DNA from: Candidatus Sumerlaeota bacterium | GTDB taxonomy: Bacteria; Sumerlaeota; Sumerlaeia; Sumerlaeales; Sumerlaeaceae | Direction of reading: 5' to 3' | Assembly (NCBI GenBank): GCA_026398535.1 | Contig: JAPLSQ010000084.1 | Coordinates: 16,131-80,130 of the forward strand | Length of the DNA stretch: 64,000 bases | Shown: one piece after another, positions 38,701-45,057 of the stretch | Numbering within the stretch: position 1 is the first letter of the stretch | Layout: each line of letters begins with the position of its first letter | The notes under the pieces: generated by a model | The model's input: only the letters and a program-made list of their open reading frames with translations | What the model was told of the DNA's origin: nothing | The model's database searches: none | Made by a program: the position numbers and the translations under genes

Positions 38701-38955
38701 CCCCGCGGCCGCAAGCTCCATACCGTAAAGTTTTGACCCAGTTGCGTCAGCCCGCAGCGACACAACCCGCGTTCCCTCCTGATCCGCGCGGATATATCCG
38801 TTGCTCAGTGAACTTCCCTGATCAGCCACATTTGTCTCCTTGCTCAGATTGGGATTCGCCGCGCCCGCCCATGACGCACACGCCAGCGCGGCCGTGACGG
38901 CAAGAATGCGTAAGGGACATCGGATGTCAGCGTGAATGTGAATTGCGGTCGCCAT
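35755..38955 (-). CDS. Large secreted glycosidase-like protein, paralogue C
   Basis: The ATG at 38955 gives 1,066 residues with a signal peptide (LAVTAALACASWAGAANPN). The order matches paralogue A: DADTHINYPSPKTTADAYPL, FVEHFKRLPKGVYFLDFNID, RFEHFGCMYAWERMPDYGAG, a GQSFTAAKPFRK module near residue 437, the helical core with CQDWDGVVHDYGFTYYNLEA and NMHERNKQVLARFANPDRLT, and a second beta module near 908. Its stop (35755-35757) overlaps a possible GTG start of paralogue B. First gene of the likely three-gene operon; an upstream AT-rich gap contains only a pseudogene remnant. Confidence 0.75.
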   Translation of the reverse strand: MATAIHIHADIRCPLRILAVTAALACASWAGAANPNLSKETNVADQGSSLSNGYIRADQEGTRVVSLRADATGSKLYGMELAAAGGIGPVTSARANGRTLIIEPAGSEFTWSIPFDRTGYYDADTHINYPSPKTTADAYPLILPFRKFVTSAGQTVFVEHFKRLPKGVYFLDFNIDDGSQILFRGDVTQNYDLKVTWPGQTQVVYEISDSALTFKSKTSGKPVTIEVMPRGKEEIPGGNMLFPKVSFEPDPVVCFEPTGKRASASALLNDFLQMAVYWPPRVTCGGDWGLGAAETHMLNDPRSWHLRKLRFQLLYQLGFIGYDRFEHFGCMYAWERMPDYGAGGLLNVPPGNAPYDMRMLHLNGQWVQTIASYVLATGDTDFLSAKRARWLATDGNEPQPLCGIGAATSSPAAMVRDFVLAAGDVRLDKRPPEIVHSLGQSFTAAKPFRKIMIRLGTDAKPKEQAEGAAILRKGIGGAELQKFPIVLKHGEADHTVTLELSREYEPGTYFVEITDNDSGKRYFGPGICWWTDPETKYAAGEATSGPFQGSVLDRLKLLVEYMRKNMGAERENLAYYINSPEYNVAGQKSGRPGVSMQNSFWESLGGGYDAFEGIWYNAACKSLAELCELVKQDKEVERYREYARLADDAYNQKYWYTVTENGRKFSRYFACQDWDGVVHDYGFTYYNLEAAARGISTREQARKILWWLDRGFWSPDGGAYPQLISNWNKHIYSVWQIAPPFNTIGNTTWLNITGTLSYMEVVANGGTRLNPTARELVLRARYLSPDNMHERNKQVLARFANPDRLTGGRTFDDPGGRGRWHFGEPDKDRADIEGFREIFPTNGDIAPAEIMAYLGMEFSTKGLWLRPRAPSELNRITLQNIGYAGATLDFVIEAQRDFIEPQSVETSLPLTCVFTAPARFNKAGVKAAVKPFKTRHDAQMTLALDQLLDDGSWSRIVETWRNHVQDGEWQWVGAEKWLDPGKKYRLSVYDLDAREGETVNVALDDHGLPMLRLAAEKTALTITVGFNPKGRQFQLVDDSGKPVPGNTMRAVMDPGQRVRLTTEVFR

Positions 38956-39108
38956 TATGAGTCCATGTTTCAATAGATTTGATTGATCGTGATTGAATGG
39001 TTCAAAATATCAACAAATTTCAGCGGGATTAATCAATGACGTATTGAGTATGCGCGTGTGGTTTAGTTGCCAGTCAGAGCTCCGCCGGATCACAGGCCCG
39101 ACTGTGGC

Positions 39109-39340
39109 TCACATCGCCGCGTTTGTGACGTCAATGATGCTGATTGTGCCATCCAACCCGGCAACATATGCCGTCTTGCCCGCGATGGCCGGTAACCGCC
39201 GGATTGGTTGTGGGATCATCATCAAGCACGGCTGGCGAGGATGGATTTGTAATATCGATGATCCGCAAACCTGCGCCCATGTCGGCCACGTAAGCGCGGT
39301 TGTCCGAGATCGTGATGCCGCTCACCATAAACTGTAGAAG
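39109..39340 (-). pseudogene. Frameshifted remnant of an LVIVD-repeat (beta-propeller-like) protein
   Basis: On the minus strand one frame reads VSGITISDNRAYVADMGAGL and RIIDITNPSSPAV, the hallmark of LVIVD-repeat surface proteins. After a frame change near 39190-39215 a second frame continues AGKTAYVAGLDGTISIIDVT and stops at TGA 39109-39111. Neither frame has a suitable start, and only about two repeats remain of proteins that normally carry six or more. It is therefore a decayed fragment in the gap between the glycosidase cluster and the CPBP-like gene. Confidence 0.7.
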
Positions 39341-39360
39341 ATGGGTTTGGCAGGCGCGGA

Positions 39361-40248
39361 CTATTGCCCGGGACTCATCCATTGCGCGATGAAGGGAAAG
39401 ATCATGCGAATCACATAACGATCCGGCGTCCAGTAACTCGGCCCTGCGCGCATATTCAGGTGAATGACTTGGTTGAGGATTGTGCCAATCACCGAATGGC
39501 TCAGCACAAGCGCCAGCAGGTTCGGGTATTGGTAATAGATCCATCCCCAGGCAAAGCCCCCCACCAGTGTCAATCCCATCATGGGCAGATTGGGCATATG
39601 AAAAACTGAAAAGATCAATGCCGTGATAAACACAACCGTCAGGCGATGGCGCGACAACATTTCCGCCCCTCCCCTGCCATCCATGGGCACAACACCGCGC
39701 AGGCGCACCATGAAAAAACCGAAAAACAACAAACCCTGAAACGAAGCCCAACTGAGATAAAGGCATTGCTTGACGCATACCAAGCGCCAGTTGATCTGTG
39801 AGAACATGCCAGGATTAACCATGAGGGCGCCGATGATGAGGCTGGCCCCCATCACAAGGCTGCTTGTGCCAAAAAGGCGCAGGGCGGGCGCCAGATTGTC
39901 CATCCGAACAAAAAAAGTATGGCGTTCCCCCAAGCCACGCTCATCCGGCGCGTCGCCGTGGATCATGCAGGGCGAAAACCAGATGTAATAAATGGCCATA
40001 AGAACGGAAGAAATGACGACAAATTGCATGACGCCGGGATCAAGTATATAGGGATTGATGATCCAGACGCACACGAAATAGAACAGCGAAAGAATCACTA
40101 TCTCGCCAATCGCCCATGCTGGCGATGGGTGAAACCGGACATCCTGCAGGAGCAACTCGACGTTATCCGCTGTCTCAGCCACGCTCTCACAAGCAGACAT
40201 TGTCGCCGCCGTATCAGCCGTCGGCATATGTTTGGCACGCCAATACAT
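39361..40248 (-). CDS. CPBP/Abi-family membrane protein lacking the glutamate motif
   Basis: The 295 residues have a cytoplasmic N-terminus and about seven hydrophobic segments (IVILSLFYFVCVWII, LVMGASLIIGALMV, VVFITALIFSVFHM and others). Motifs 2 and 3 of CPBP intramembrane proteases are present: FSVFHMPNLPMMGLTLVGGF and LVLSHSVIGTILN. Motif 1, normally EExxxR, is SWASFQGLLFFGFFMVR here, with no adjacent glutamates, so proteolytic activity is doubtful. A promoter-like sequence lies about 58 bp upstream. It could be a catalytically dead relative used as a membrane chaperone or immunity-type protein; that is inference. Confidence 0.75.
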   Translation of the reverse strand: MYWRAKHMPTADTAATMSACESVAETADNVELLLQDVRFHPSPAWAIGEIVILSLFYFVCVWIINPYILDPGVMQFVVISSVLMAIYYIWFSPCMIHGDAPDERGLGERHTFFVRMDNLAPALRLFGTSSLVMGASLIIGALMVNPGMFSQINWRLVCVKQCLYLSWASFQGLLFFGFFMVRLRGVVPMDGRGGAEMLSRHRLTVVFITALIFSVFHMPNLPMMGLTLVGGFAWGWIYYQYPNLLALVLSHSVIGTILNQVIHLNMRAGPSYWTPDRYVIRMIFPFIAQWMSPGQ

Positions 40249-40305
40249 TCCCAGTCATTACGCCCAACGACCACTGGCATTCAAAGGAGTTTGTTGTTTT
40301 TATAA

Positions 40306-40335
40306 ATATTAGTGGGGGGCGCGCGCTGATTTCAA
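40306..40335 (-). promoter_or_regulatory. Candidate sigma-70 promoter for the CPBP-like gene
   Basis: On the minus strand TTGAAA (40330-40335) is followed after 18 nt by TAATAT (40306-40311), about 58 bp upstream of the ATG at 40248. Both hexamers are close to consensus. The 242-bp gap between this gene and the EF-hand gene holds nothing else recognisable. Confidence 0.35.
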
Positions 40336-40491
40336 TAGAGCAGGTTTTTCGCCAAAGCGAAACCGGCGGACGCAACGCATTCTCTCAACAATATAATCAC
40401 AAAATCACAAACATTCCGCGGGCCATATTTCCCACGAAACACAGTCTGAAGACTTCATAGATGAGGCGATAAAGAAACGCCACACCATCAT

Positions 40492-41106
40492 TTAGAACAT
40501 TTCGTTGATTTCAATCGTATTGTCGTTGTCCTTGTTGAAGTTTTTGATTTGCCGGTTGACGTTTTCCTTCAACTCATCGTCAGTCAGTTTTCCATCTTTA
40601 TTGATGTCGAAATCATTGAAGCTCGACTCGAAGAAGACAGTATATTCTTCAATGGTTACGATGCCGTCGCCATTGGCATCCAGTTGCCGCGGTTTGGCCT
40701 GTGCGGCTTCTTTTTTCGCTCCAGCGGACGGGTTGCCGACGAAGAAGATGATGAATTCATCGCGCATGACAAAGCCATCTTTGTTCGTGTCCATCTTGTT
40801 GCGGTTTGTCTTAAAGCGCGCGGCAATCTCGTTGGCATCGAGCTTGCCATCCTTGTTTTTGTCGAAATGTTTGAAGTTTTTCTTGTTCCACGCTTTGATC
40901 TCCGTGGCGCTAATCGTCCCGTTGCCATCCTTGTCTATCAACTGGAATTGGGATTTTGTGGTCTCTTTACCGGCTTTGACCGTTTTACCGGTCTTGGTTT
41001 TGGCGGTTGTTGCTGTTGTTGTCTCTGCGGCGTATGCGGTTTGCGCGGCCAGTGCAACCCAGACCGCACTAATCGCCATCAGTGCGAGATGCCTTGAATG
41101 CTTCAT
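40492..41106 (-). CDS. Secreted calcium-binding protein with six EF-hand loops
   Basis: The ATG at 41106 has GGAGG 8 nt upstream and gives 204 residues. A signal peptide (LMAISAVWVALAAQTAYAAE) predicts export. Six 12-residue EF-hand-type loops are visible: DKDGNGTISATE (58-69), DKNKDGKLDANE (82-93), DTNKDGFVMRDE (106-117), DANGDGIVTIEE (143-154), DINKDGKLTDDE (167-178) and NKDNDNTIEINE (191-202). Five have the canonical Asp at position 1 and Glu at 12; the last starts with Asn. A KT-rich linker follows the signal. It probably buffers or senses periplasmic or extracellular calcium. No enzymatic domain is seen. Confidence 0.88.
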   Translation of the reverse strand: MKHSRHLALMAISAVWVALAAQTAYAAETTTATTAKTKTGKTVKAGKETTKSQFQLIDKDGNGTISATEIKAWNKKNFKHFDKNKDGKLDANEIAARFKTNRNKMDTNKDGFVMRDEFIIFFVGNPSAGAKKEAAQAKPRQLDANGDGIVTIEEYTVFFESSFNDFDINKDGKLTDDELKENVNRQIKNFNKDNDNTIEINEMF

Positions 41107-41224
41107 ACTGTTTTCCTCCAATTTGAAGTGTAATTAATTGTTACTAAATAAAGCCGTATGCAACGAAGTTTATGAAGTCAACATGGAATTATGGCACGAG
41201 GACCATGTCATCCATCGCGGCGCA

Positions 41225-41352
41225 ATATAGCCCTGCATGCTGACCGCGACAGCAATCCCAAGCGATATGTCTGGCGAGCCGATGGCCAAAAGATTCTCGA
41301 TAAGATTGCGCGGGCACGAGAGAGCTTGAAGAACGCCCAAAGCAATGTATAG
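41225..41352 (+). pseudogene. C-terminal remnant of an IS630-type transposase
   Basis: On the plus strand the frame ending at TAG 41350-41352 reads DSNPKRYVWRADGQKILDKI followed by ARARESLKNAQSNV. The pattern NPKPxxWxAxxxxILxKIxRA is the C-terminus of IS630-family transposases. No upstream transposase sequence remains in any frame between here and the EF-hand gene, so only about 40 codons survive. It overlaps the start of the adjoining IS3-like fragment by a few bases. Confidence 0.6.
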
Positions 41353-41592
41353 TCATTTCAAGGACACCACACTGGTGAACCGGATGCATGAAATGGTGCG
41401 TGCTCATTCACGGTATGGCTACCGGCACATCTGGACTTTGTTGCGCGCTGATGGTTGGCGGGTGAACGTCAAGCGCATCCACCGGTTATTGCAGTTCGAG
41501 GGGCTGAAGGCGCCCCGGCGTCAGCACAAGAAGCGCCGACTGGGATCGAGCGACAACAGTTGCGTTCGGCGGCGCACCGAGCGGCCGAATCA
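41345..41592 (+). pseudogene. Truncated IS3-family OrfB transposase fragment
   Basis: The plus-strand frame encodes LVNRMHEMVRAHSRYGYRHI, WTLLRADGWRVNVKRIHRLL, QFEGLKAPRRQHKKRRLG and NSCVRRRTERPNHD, the HTH_21 region and linker of IS3-type OrfB, which normally runs on to a DDE catalytic domain. Here similarity stops at about 41590, exactly where the 3' end of pspF begins on the other strand. It is a deletion-scarred fragment with no active-site residues; terminal inverted repeats were not found. Confidence 0.75.
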
Positions 41593-42654
41593 TGACCGCA
41601 CGAATGATTTGTGTTTGCGCAAGAGGTTGCGCAGTTGGTCATATGTAATACCGAGCCGCGCGGCGGCCTTGCGCTGGTTGAACCGGCACTCTTCCAGCGC
41701 AAGACTCAGGCGGCGGGCTTCGAGGGCGCGGACGGCTTGGGGAAGCGCCAGCGTGGCGAGTTCCGGCGGCAGGCCAGCCGACGATGAGGGCGCTTTGTTG
41801 ACCTCTGATGCGATGGCGGCGGAATCCCCGGATTCTTTTTGCGCCGGTTCATGGGACGGAGGCAAAGGCTCCCCGGATTCAAATGGGTCGAAGACGATGT
41901 AATCCATAACGGGACCCGTGGCGCGATAGACCATACGTTCGACAACATTTTTGAGTTCGCGGACGTTGCCCGGCCACGGATAATTCATGAGCGCATCGCA
42001 CGCGCCGGAAGAGAATTCGGGGACAAAATCGAGCGCCATTTCATGGGCCATCTTGCGGGCGAAGTGGTCGGCCAGCAGAAGGATGTCCGCGCCTCGGCGG
42101 CGCAACGAGGGCAGTGTGATAATTTCAAACGAGAGCCGGTCGAGCAAGTCCTGGCGGAACCGGCCGTTACGCGCCAGCGCGCGCAAGTCCACATTGGCCG
42201 CCGCAACAAGCCGAACATCGACACGCCGCATTTCGGAACTGCCCACACGCTCCAACTGGCCGTATTCCACGACGCGCAGAATTTTTTCTTGCACGGTGAC
42301 AGGCAGTGTGGCGATCTCGTCGAGGAAAAGTGTTCCGCCATTGGCAATCTCGAACCGCCCCTTGCGCAGACGCACCGCGCCGGTGAATGCGCCCGCCTCG
42401 TGGCCGAACAGCTCCGACTCGATGAGCGACTCGGTCAGCGATGCGCAGTTGAGCGTGACATAGGGCTGTCCCCATCGCGGCGACAGCAGATGCAGGCGCG
42501 CGGCCGCCAGCTCCTTTCCCGTGCCACGCTCCCCAATTAGAATGACCGGACGGTCGGTGGCCGCCACGCGCGAAACCCGCTCCTGCATATTCAGGAACGA
42601 CTCAGATTCACCGAGCGCCCGATGCTCATCAGTAGATGGGACGGATAAGCGCAT
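41590..42654 (-). CDS. pspF: Sigma-54-dependent activator PspF (phage-shock/envelope stress)
   Basis: The 354 residues form a bacterial enhancer-binding protein without a receiver domain, as in PspF. AAA+ motifs: Walker A GERGTGKE at about 42-49, ESELFGHEAGAFTGA with the sigma-54 contact loop, Walker B GTLFLDEIATLP, FRQDLLDRLSFEI and NYPWPGNVRELKNVV. A Fis-type helix-turn-helix is at the C-terminus (RKAAARLGITYDQLRNLLRK). A ~60-residue S/P/A-rich linker separates the domains. It is divergent from the pspA operon, the arrangement in enterobacteria, where PspA inhibits PspF ATPase and PspF activates the operon. IS fragments abut its 3' end. Confidence 0.9.
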   Translation of the reverse strand: MRLSVPSTDEHRALGESESFLNMQERVSRVAATDRPVILIGERGTGKELAAARLHLLSPRWGQPYVTLNCASLTESLIESELFGHEAGAFTGAVRLRKGRFEIANGGTLFLDEIATLPVTVQEKILRVVEYGQLERVGSSEMRRVDVRLVAAANVDLRALARNGRFRQDLLDRLSFEIITLPSLRRRGADILLLADHFARKMAHEMALDFVPEFSSGACDALMNYPWPGNVRELKNVVERMVYRATGPVMDYIVFDPFESGEPLPPSHEPAQKESGDSAAIASEVNKAPSSSAGLPPELATLALPQAVRALEARRLSLALEECRFNQRKAAARLGITYDQLRNLLRKHKSFVRS

Positions 42655-42832
42655 GAATCAATAACATCCTGTCTTATGATCTCTCCGATACAAAAGAACT
42701 TGGATTATGACACCCTACAATCAGCCTGATGTTTGAATTCAAGCAACGGATGATAGTCGCCGATATGTGATATAATCAACCAATGATTGGCGTTAAACAC
42801 CACATCCGACATGATTGTCTTTCGGTATATTT

Positions 42833-42856
42833 CAATGATTTTGATTGATATCATTG
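42833..42856. promoter_or_regulatory. Inverted repeat CAATGAT-N10-ATCATTG, candidate PspF enhancer site
   Basis: Perfect 7-bp arms (CAATGAT at 42833-42839, ATCATTG at 42850-42856) are separated by 10 nt. The same word occurs 52 bp upstream inside the near-palindrome ccaatgattgg (42780-42790). Both lie between divergent pspF and pspA and upstream of the sigma-54-like element. By analogy with the two upstream activating sequences of enterobacterial pspA, this pair is a good candidate for PspF binding; it is not proven. Confidence 0.4.
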
Positions 42857-42880
42857 CTGTTACTTTATTATCCACTCTGC

Positions 42881-42894
42881 GGTCCGATAATCGC
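42881..42894 (+). promoter_or_regulatory. Candidate sigma-54 (-24/-12) promoter of the psp operon
   Basis: The plus strand has GG at 42881-42882 and GC at 42893-42894 with 10 nt between (ggtccgataatcgc), followed by A, matching the invariant GG-N10-GC core of sigma-54 promoters. The flanks match the TGGCACG-N4-TTGCA consensus only partly. It would place the start of transcription about 50 bp before the pspA ATG, and a PspF-type activator is encoded divergently. Confidence 0.4.
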
Positions 42895-42960
42895 ATTAAG
42901 AGTATGGGCGGGATCGAAGACAACGGTCTCGCACAGACTTTGAGATGAAAGGCTATTCCA

Positions 42961-43629
42961 ATGGGTATCTTCACAAGATTCAGGGACATCGTGACGGCGA
43001 ACCTGAACGCAATCCTTGACCGTGCCGAAGATCCGGAGAAGATGGTTCGGCTGATGATTCAGGAAATGGAAGACACGCTTATCGAGGTCAAGTCGGGCTG
43101 CGCGGGTTTTATGGCCGAGCAGAAGCGCATCGAGCGCTCGCTGAAACAGGTCGAGGGCGAGGCTGAGATGTGGCAGGCGCGTGCGCGCCTTGCCGTGGAG
43201 AAGGGGCGCGATGACCTCGCGCGCGCGGCGCTTGCTGAAAAACAGCATTATCTCCACAAGTCCGAAAACCTGAAGAACCAGCTTGCGCAGGCGCGCGAGA
43301 TGGTGGCAAACACTCAGACCGACATCGCGCAACTCGAGGGCAAACTCAATGACGCAAGGGAGAAGCAGCGGCTCATCATCCAGCGCCGTGCCGCCGCCGC
43401 AAACCGCTTCAGCGCGCAATCGCAGATTCGCCGCGCCGACACCTCCGAGGCGTTCGTCAAATTCGAGGCGTACGAGAACGGCATCGGGCGGCTCGAGGCC
43501 GAAGCCGACCTCGTGGATTCGTTGAGACCCAAGGCCGCCAACCTCCATGACAAGTTCACGGAGCTCGAGCACGAGGATGTGATCGAGCAGGAGTTGCGGC
43601 AACTCAAGAGCGAGAAGAGCGGCTCGTGA
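42961..43629 (+). CDS. pspA: Phage shock protein A (PspA/IM30 family)
   Basis: PspA is a peripheral inner-membrane protein that forms ESCRT-III-like assemblies to stabilise damaged membranes and inhibits PspF. The 222 residues show MGIFTRFRDIVTANLNAILD, AEDPEKMVRLMIQEMEDTL and a long coiled coil (EKQHYLHKSENLKNQLAQAR). A conserved C-terminal part (EAFVKFEAYENGIGRLEAEA) completes it. Length and domain layout are standard. AAAGG lies 8 nt before the ATG. It is the first gene of a plus-strand operon with three further small membrane proteins and PspC. Confidence 0.93.
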   Translation: MGIFTRFRDIVTANLNAILDRAEDPEKMVRLMIQEMEDTLIEVKSGCAGFMAEQKRIERSLKQVEGEAEMWQARARLAVEKGRDDLARAALAEKQHYLHKSENLKNQLAQAREMVANTQTDIAQLEGKLNDAREKQRLIIQRRAAAANRFSAQSQIRRADTSEAFVKFEAYENGIGRLEAEADLVDSLRPKAANLHDKFTELEHEDVIEQELRQLKSEKSGS

Positions 43630-43660
43630 AAGGGCTTCTTGAGATGAAAGGATCGAACCC

Positions 43661-43900
43661 GTGACAACATGCATAATTGCCGTGGCGCAGATAATAGGCG
43701 CCCTGCTGTTCATCCTGATCCCGGCGGTCTTTGTCTTGATGATTGTCCGGATGTTTCTGCGCCGCCGGGATCAACAGCGGCTGAGCCGAGATGAGGTGGC
43801 GCAGTTGCGGAACTTGTGTGAGGTGTTGCAACGGATGGAGGATCGCATCGCCAATCTTGAGACGATCCTCATGCACAGGGATAAAACCGGCGGATCGTGA
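43661..43900 (+). CDS. PspB-like small membrane protein
   Basis: The GTG at 43661 has AAGGA 8 nt upstream and gives 79 residues. One N-terminal transmembrane segment (IIGALLFILIPAVFVLMIV) is followed by basic RMFLRRRDQQRLS and a coiled coil VLQRMEDRIANLETILMHRD. E. coli PspB has the same plan: a helix, a charged stretch and RMRERIQALESIL. In enterobacteria PspB with PspC senses membrane stress and sequesters PspA. The gene lies directly between pspA and further psp genes, supporting the assignment. Confidence 0.75.
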   Translation: MTTCIIAVAQIIGALLFILIPAVFVLMIVRMFLRRRDQQRLSRDEVAQLRNLCEVLQRMEDRIANLETILMHRDKTGGS

Positions 43901-43930
43901 AGACCTGTATTGACAAAAAGGCGGCATAAA

Positions 43931-44359
43931 ATGATAACAATGATGCTGATACTGGGAATTTTGGTTGTGGGAGGCGTGGTGTATGTGGGCTTGGGCGTGG
44001 CGTACGTGCTGGTGGCGTTGCTGTTCAAGCTGATCCGGCTGGGCGTGCAATTGCTGCTCGGGCTGGGCAAGGGCGTGCTGATCGCCGCGGTGCTCATCGC
44101 GTTCCTGGCGCTCAAGCTCATGGGATTGCTGGCGCTGACGGTCATGGTTCTGCTGGCTCTTGGGGCGGTATGGATGGCGGGACGCCTGTTCGGATGCGGG
44201 CGAAAAACAGCCGCGAGGCCCGTTCTGCGCCCCGCTTATGAAACCGCGGGCGCGGGCGCGGGCGGATATTATGCGCGGCAGGCAAGCCGTTACCACGAAA
44301 AGTTGCGGCGGCTTGAGCAACGACTTGAGAACCTGGAAACCATCATATCAGTGCGATAA
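43931..44359 (+). CDS. Psp-operon integral membrane protein with PspB-type C-terminal coil
   Basis: From the ATG at 43931 it has 142 residues. The first ~90 form three very hydrophobic, glycine/leucine-rich segments (LILGILVVGGVVYVGLGVAY, GKGVLIAAVLIAFLALKLM, LLALTVMVLLALGAVWMAG). A basic G/A-rich linker follows, ending in HEKLRRLEQRLENLETIISV. That end matches the PspB-like neighbours (RxxLExRxxNLETI). No standard family is recognised. It is probably a membrane scaffold whose coil joins the same PspA-interacting assembly. Confidence 0.65.
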   Translation: MITMMLILGILVVGGVVYVGLGVAYVLVALLFKLIRLGVQLLLGLGKGVLIAAVLIAFLALKLMGLLALTVMVLLALGAVWMAGRLFGCGRKTAARPVLRPAYETAGAGAGGYYARQASRYHEKLRRLEQRLENLETIISVR

Positions 44360-44395
44360 CGCGGCGCATGAGCCGCAAAAGGAGAACAGTGAATC

Positions 44396-44617
44396 ATGCA
44401 TGACGGAGTTTGGGCCTTTCTGATTGTGTTCGTGTGCATTATGGGCTTAGTGAAGATCATCCGCATACGTGCGAGTTCGGGCATGGCCACGGGGGGCGAT
44501 CAGGCGCGGCTGGACAAATTTTCACGGCGGCTCGACAAGATCGAACAGCGCATGGCCAATGTGGAAACAATCGTGCTCGAGGCCGAGAAGCACCGGCAGT
44601 TCGAGCGCGCACTGTAA
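44396..44617 (+). CDS. Second PspB-like small membrane protein
   Basis: The 73 residues comprise one transmembrane helix (VWAFLIVFVCIMGLVKIIRI), a short basic region and a coiled coil ending SRRLDKIEQRMANVETIVLE. The final segment is nearly superimposable on that of the gene at 43661. AAGGAG precedes the ATG by about 10 nt. Two PspB-like genes in a single psp operon is uncommon; one may be the true PspB and the other a duplicate. Confidence 0.7.
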   Translation: MHDGVWAFLIVFVCIMGLVKIIRIRASSGMATGGDQARLDKFSRRLDKIEQRMANVETIVLEAEKHRQFERAL

Positions 44618-44642
44618 AGTTGAGGAGGTTGAAAAAATCAAC

Positions 44643-45023
44643 ATGAACATTAACACGGTTTCATCGAACAAACTTTATCGCAGTGACGATTCAGTGTTAT
44701 TCGGCGTGTGCGGGGGGATCGCCGAGTATTTCGATCTTTCGTCTTGGGGGGTGCGCCTGGTATGGGTGTTGCTGATGATACCCGCTTTTCCCATTATGCT
44801 CATCGGTTATGTTGTGCTGGCACTGTTGCTCAAGCGCCGCCCGTTGGAATCCGCCGCGCCGCGCGGTTCGGCGAAAGCATGGAACGGGGAGTGGACGCCC
44901 CGCTCGGAGATGCTGGCGGGCGTGCAGCGGCGTTTCGACACGCTGGACCAGCGTCTTCAGCGCATGGAGTCCATCGTCACCAGCCCCGCCTTTGATCTCG
45001 AAAATAAATGCCGGAACCTATAA
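44643..45023 (+). CDS. pspC: PspC-domain stress protein
   Basis: The 126 residues begin with the PspC domain: NKLYRSDDSVLFGVCGGIAE followed by YFDLSSWGVRLVWVL, then a helix pair (LMIPAFPIMLIGYVVLALLL). After a linker it ends in RRFDTLDQRLQRMESIVTSP with AFDLENKCRNL, closely matching the end of enterobacterial PspC (RLxxMExYVTSxxFxLxxxF). This full-length match, not just the PspC domain, supports orthology. An AGGAGG lies about 14 nt upstream of the ATG. It is the last gene of the operon; the deacetylase gene converges 34 bp away. Confidence 0.88.
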   Translation: MNINTVSSNKLYRSDDSVLFGVCGGIAEYFDLSSWGVRLVWVLLMIPAFPIMLIGYVVLALLLKRRPLESAAPRGSAKAWNGEWTPRSEMLAGVQRRFDTLDQRLQRMESIVTSPAFDLENKCRNL

Positions 45024-45057
45024 TCCCGCCATACCGCCCCGTGTATTCCGTTGACGG

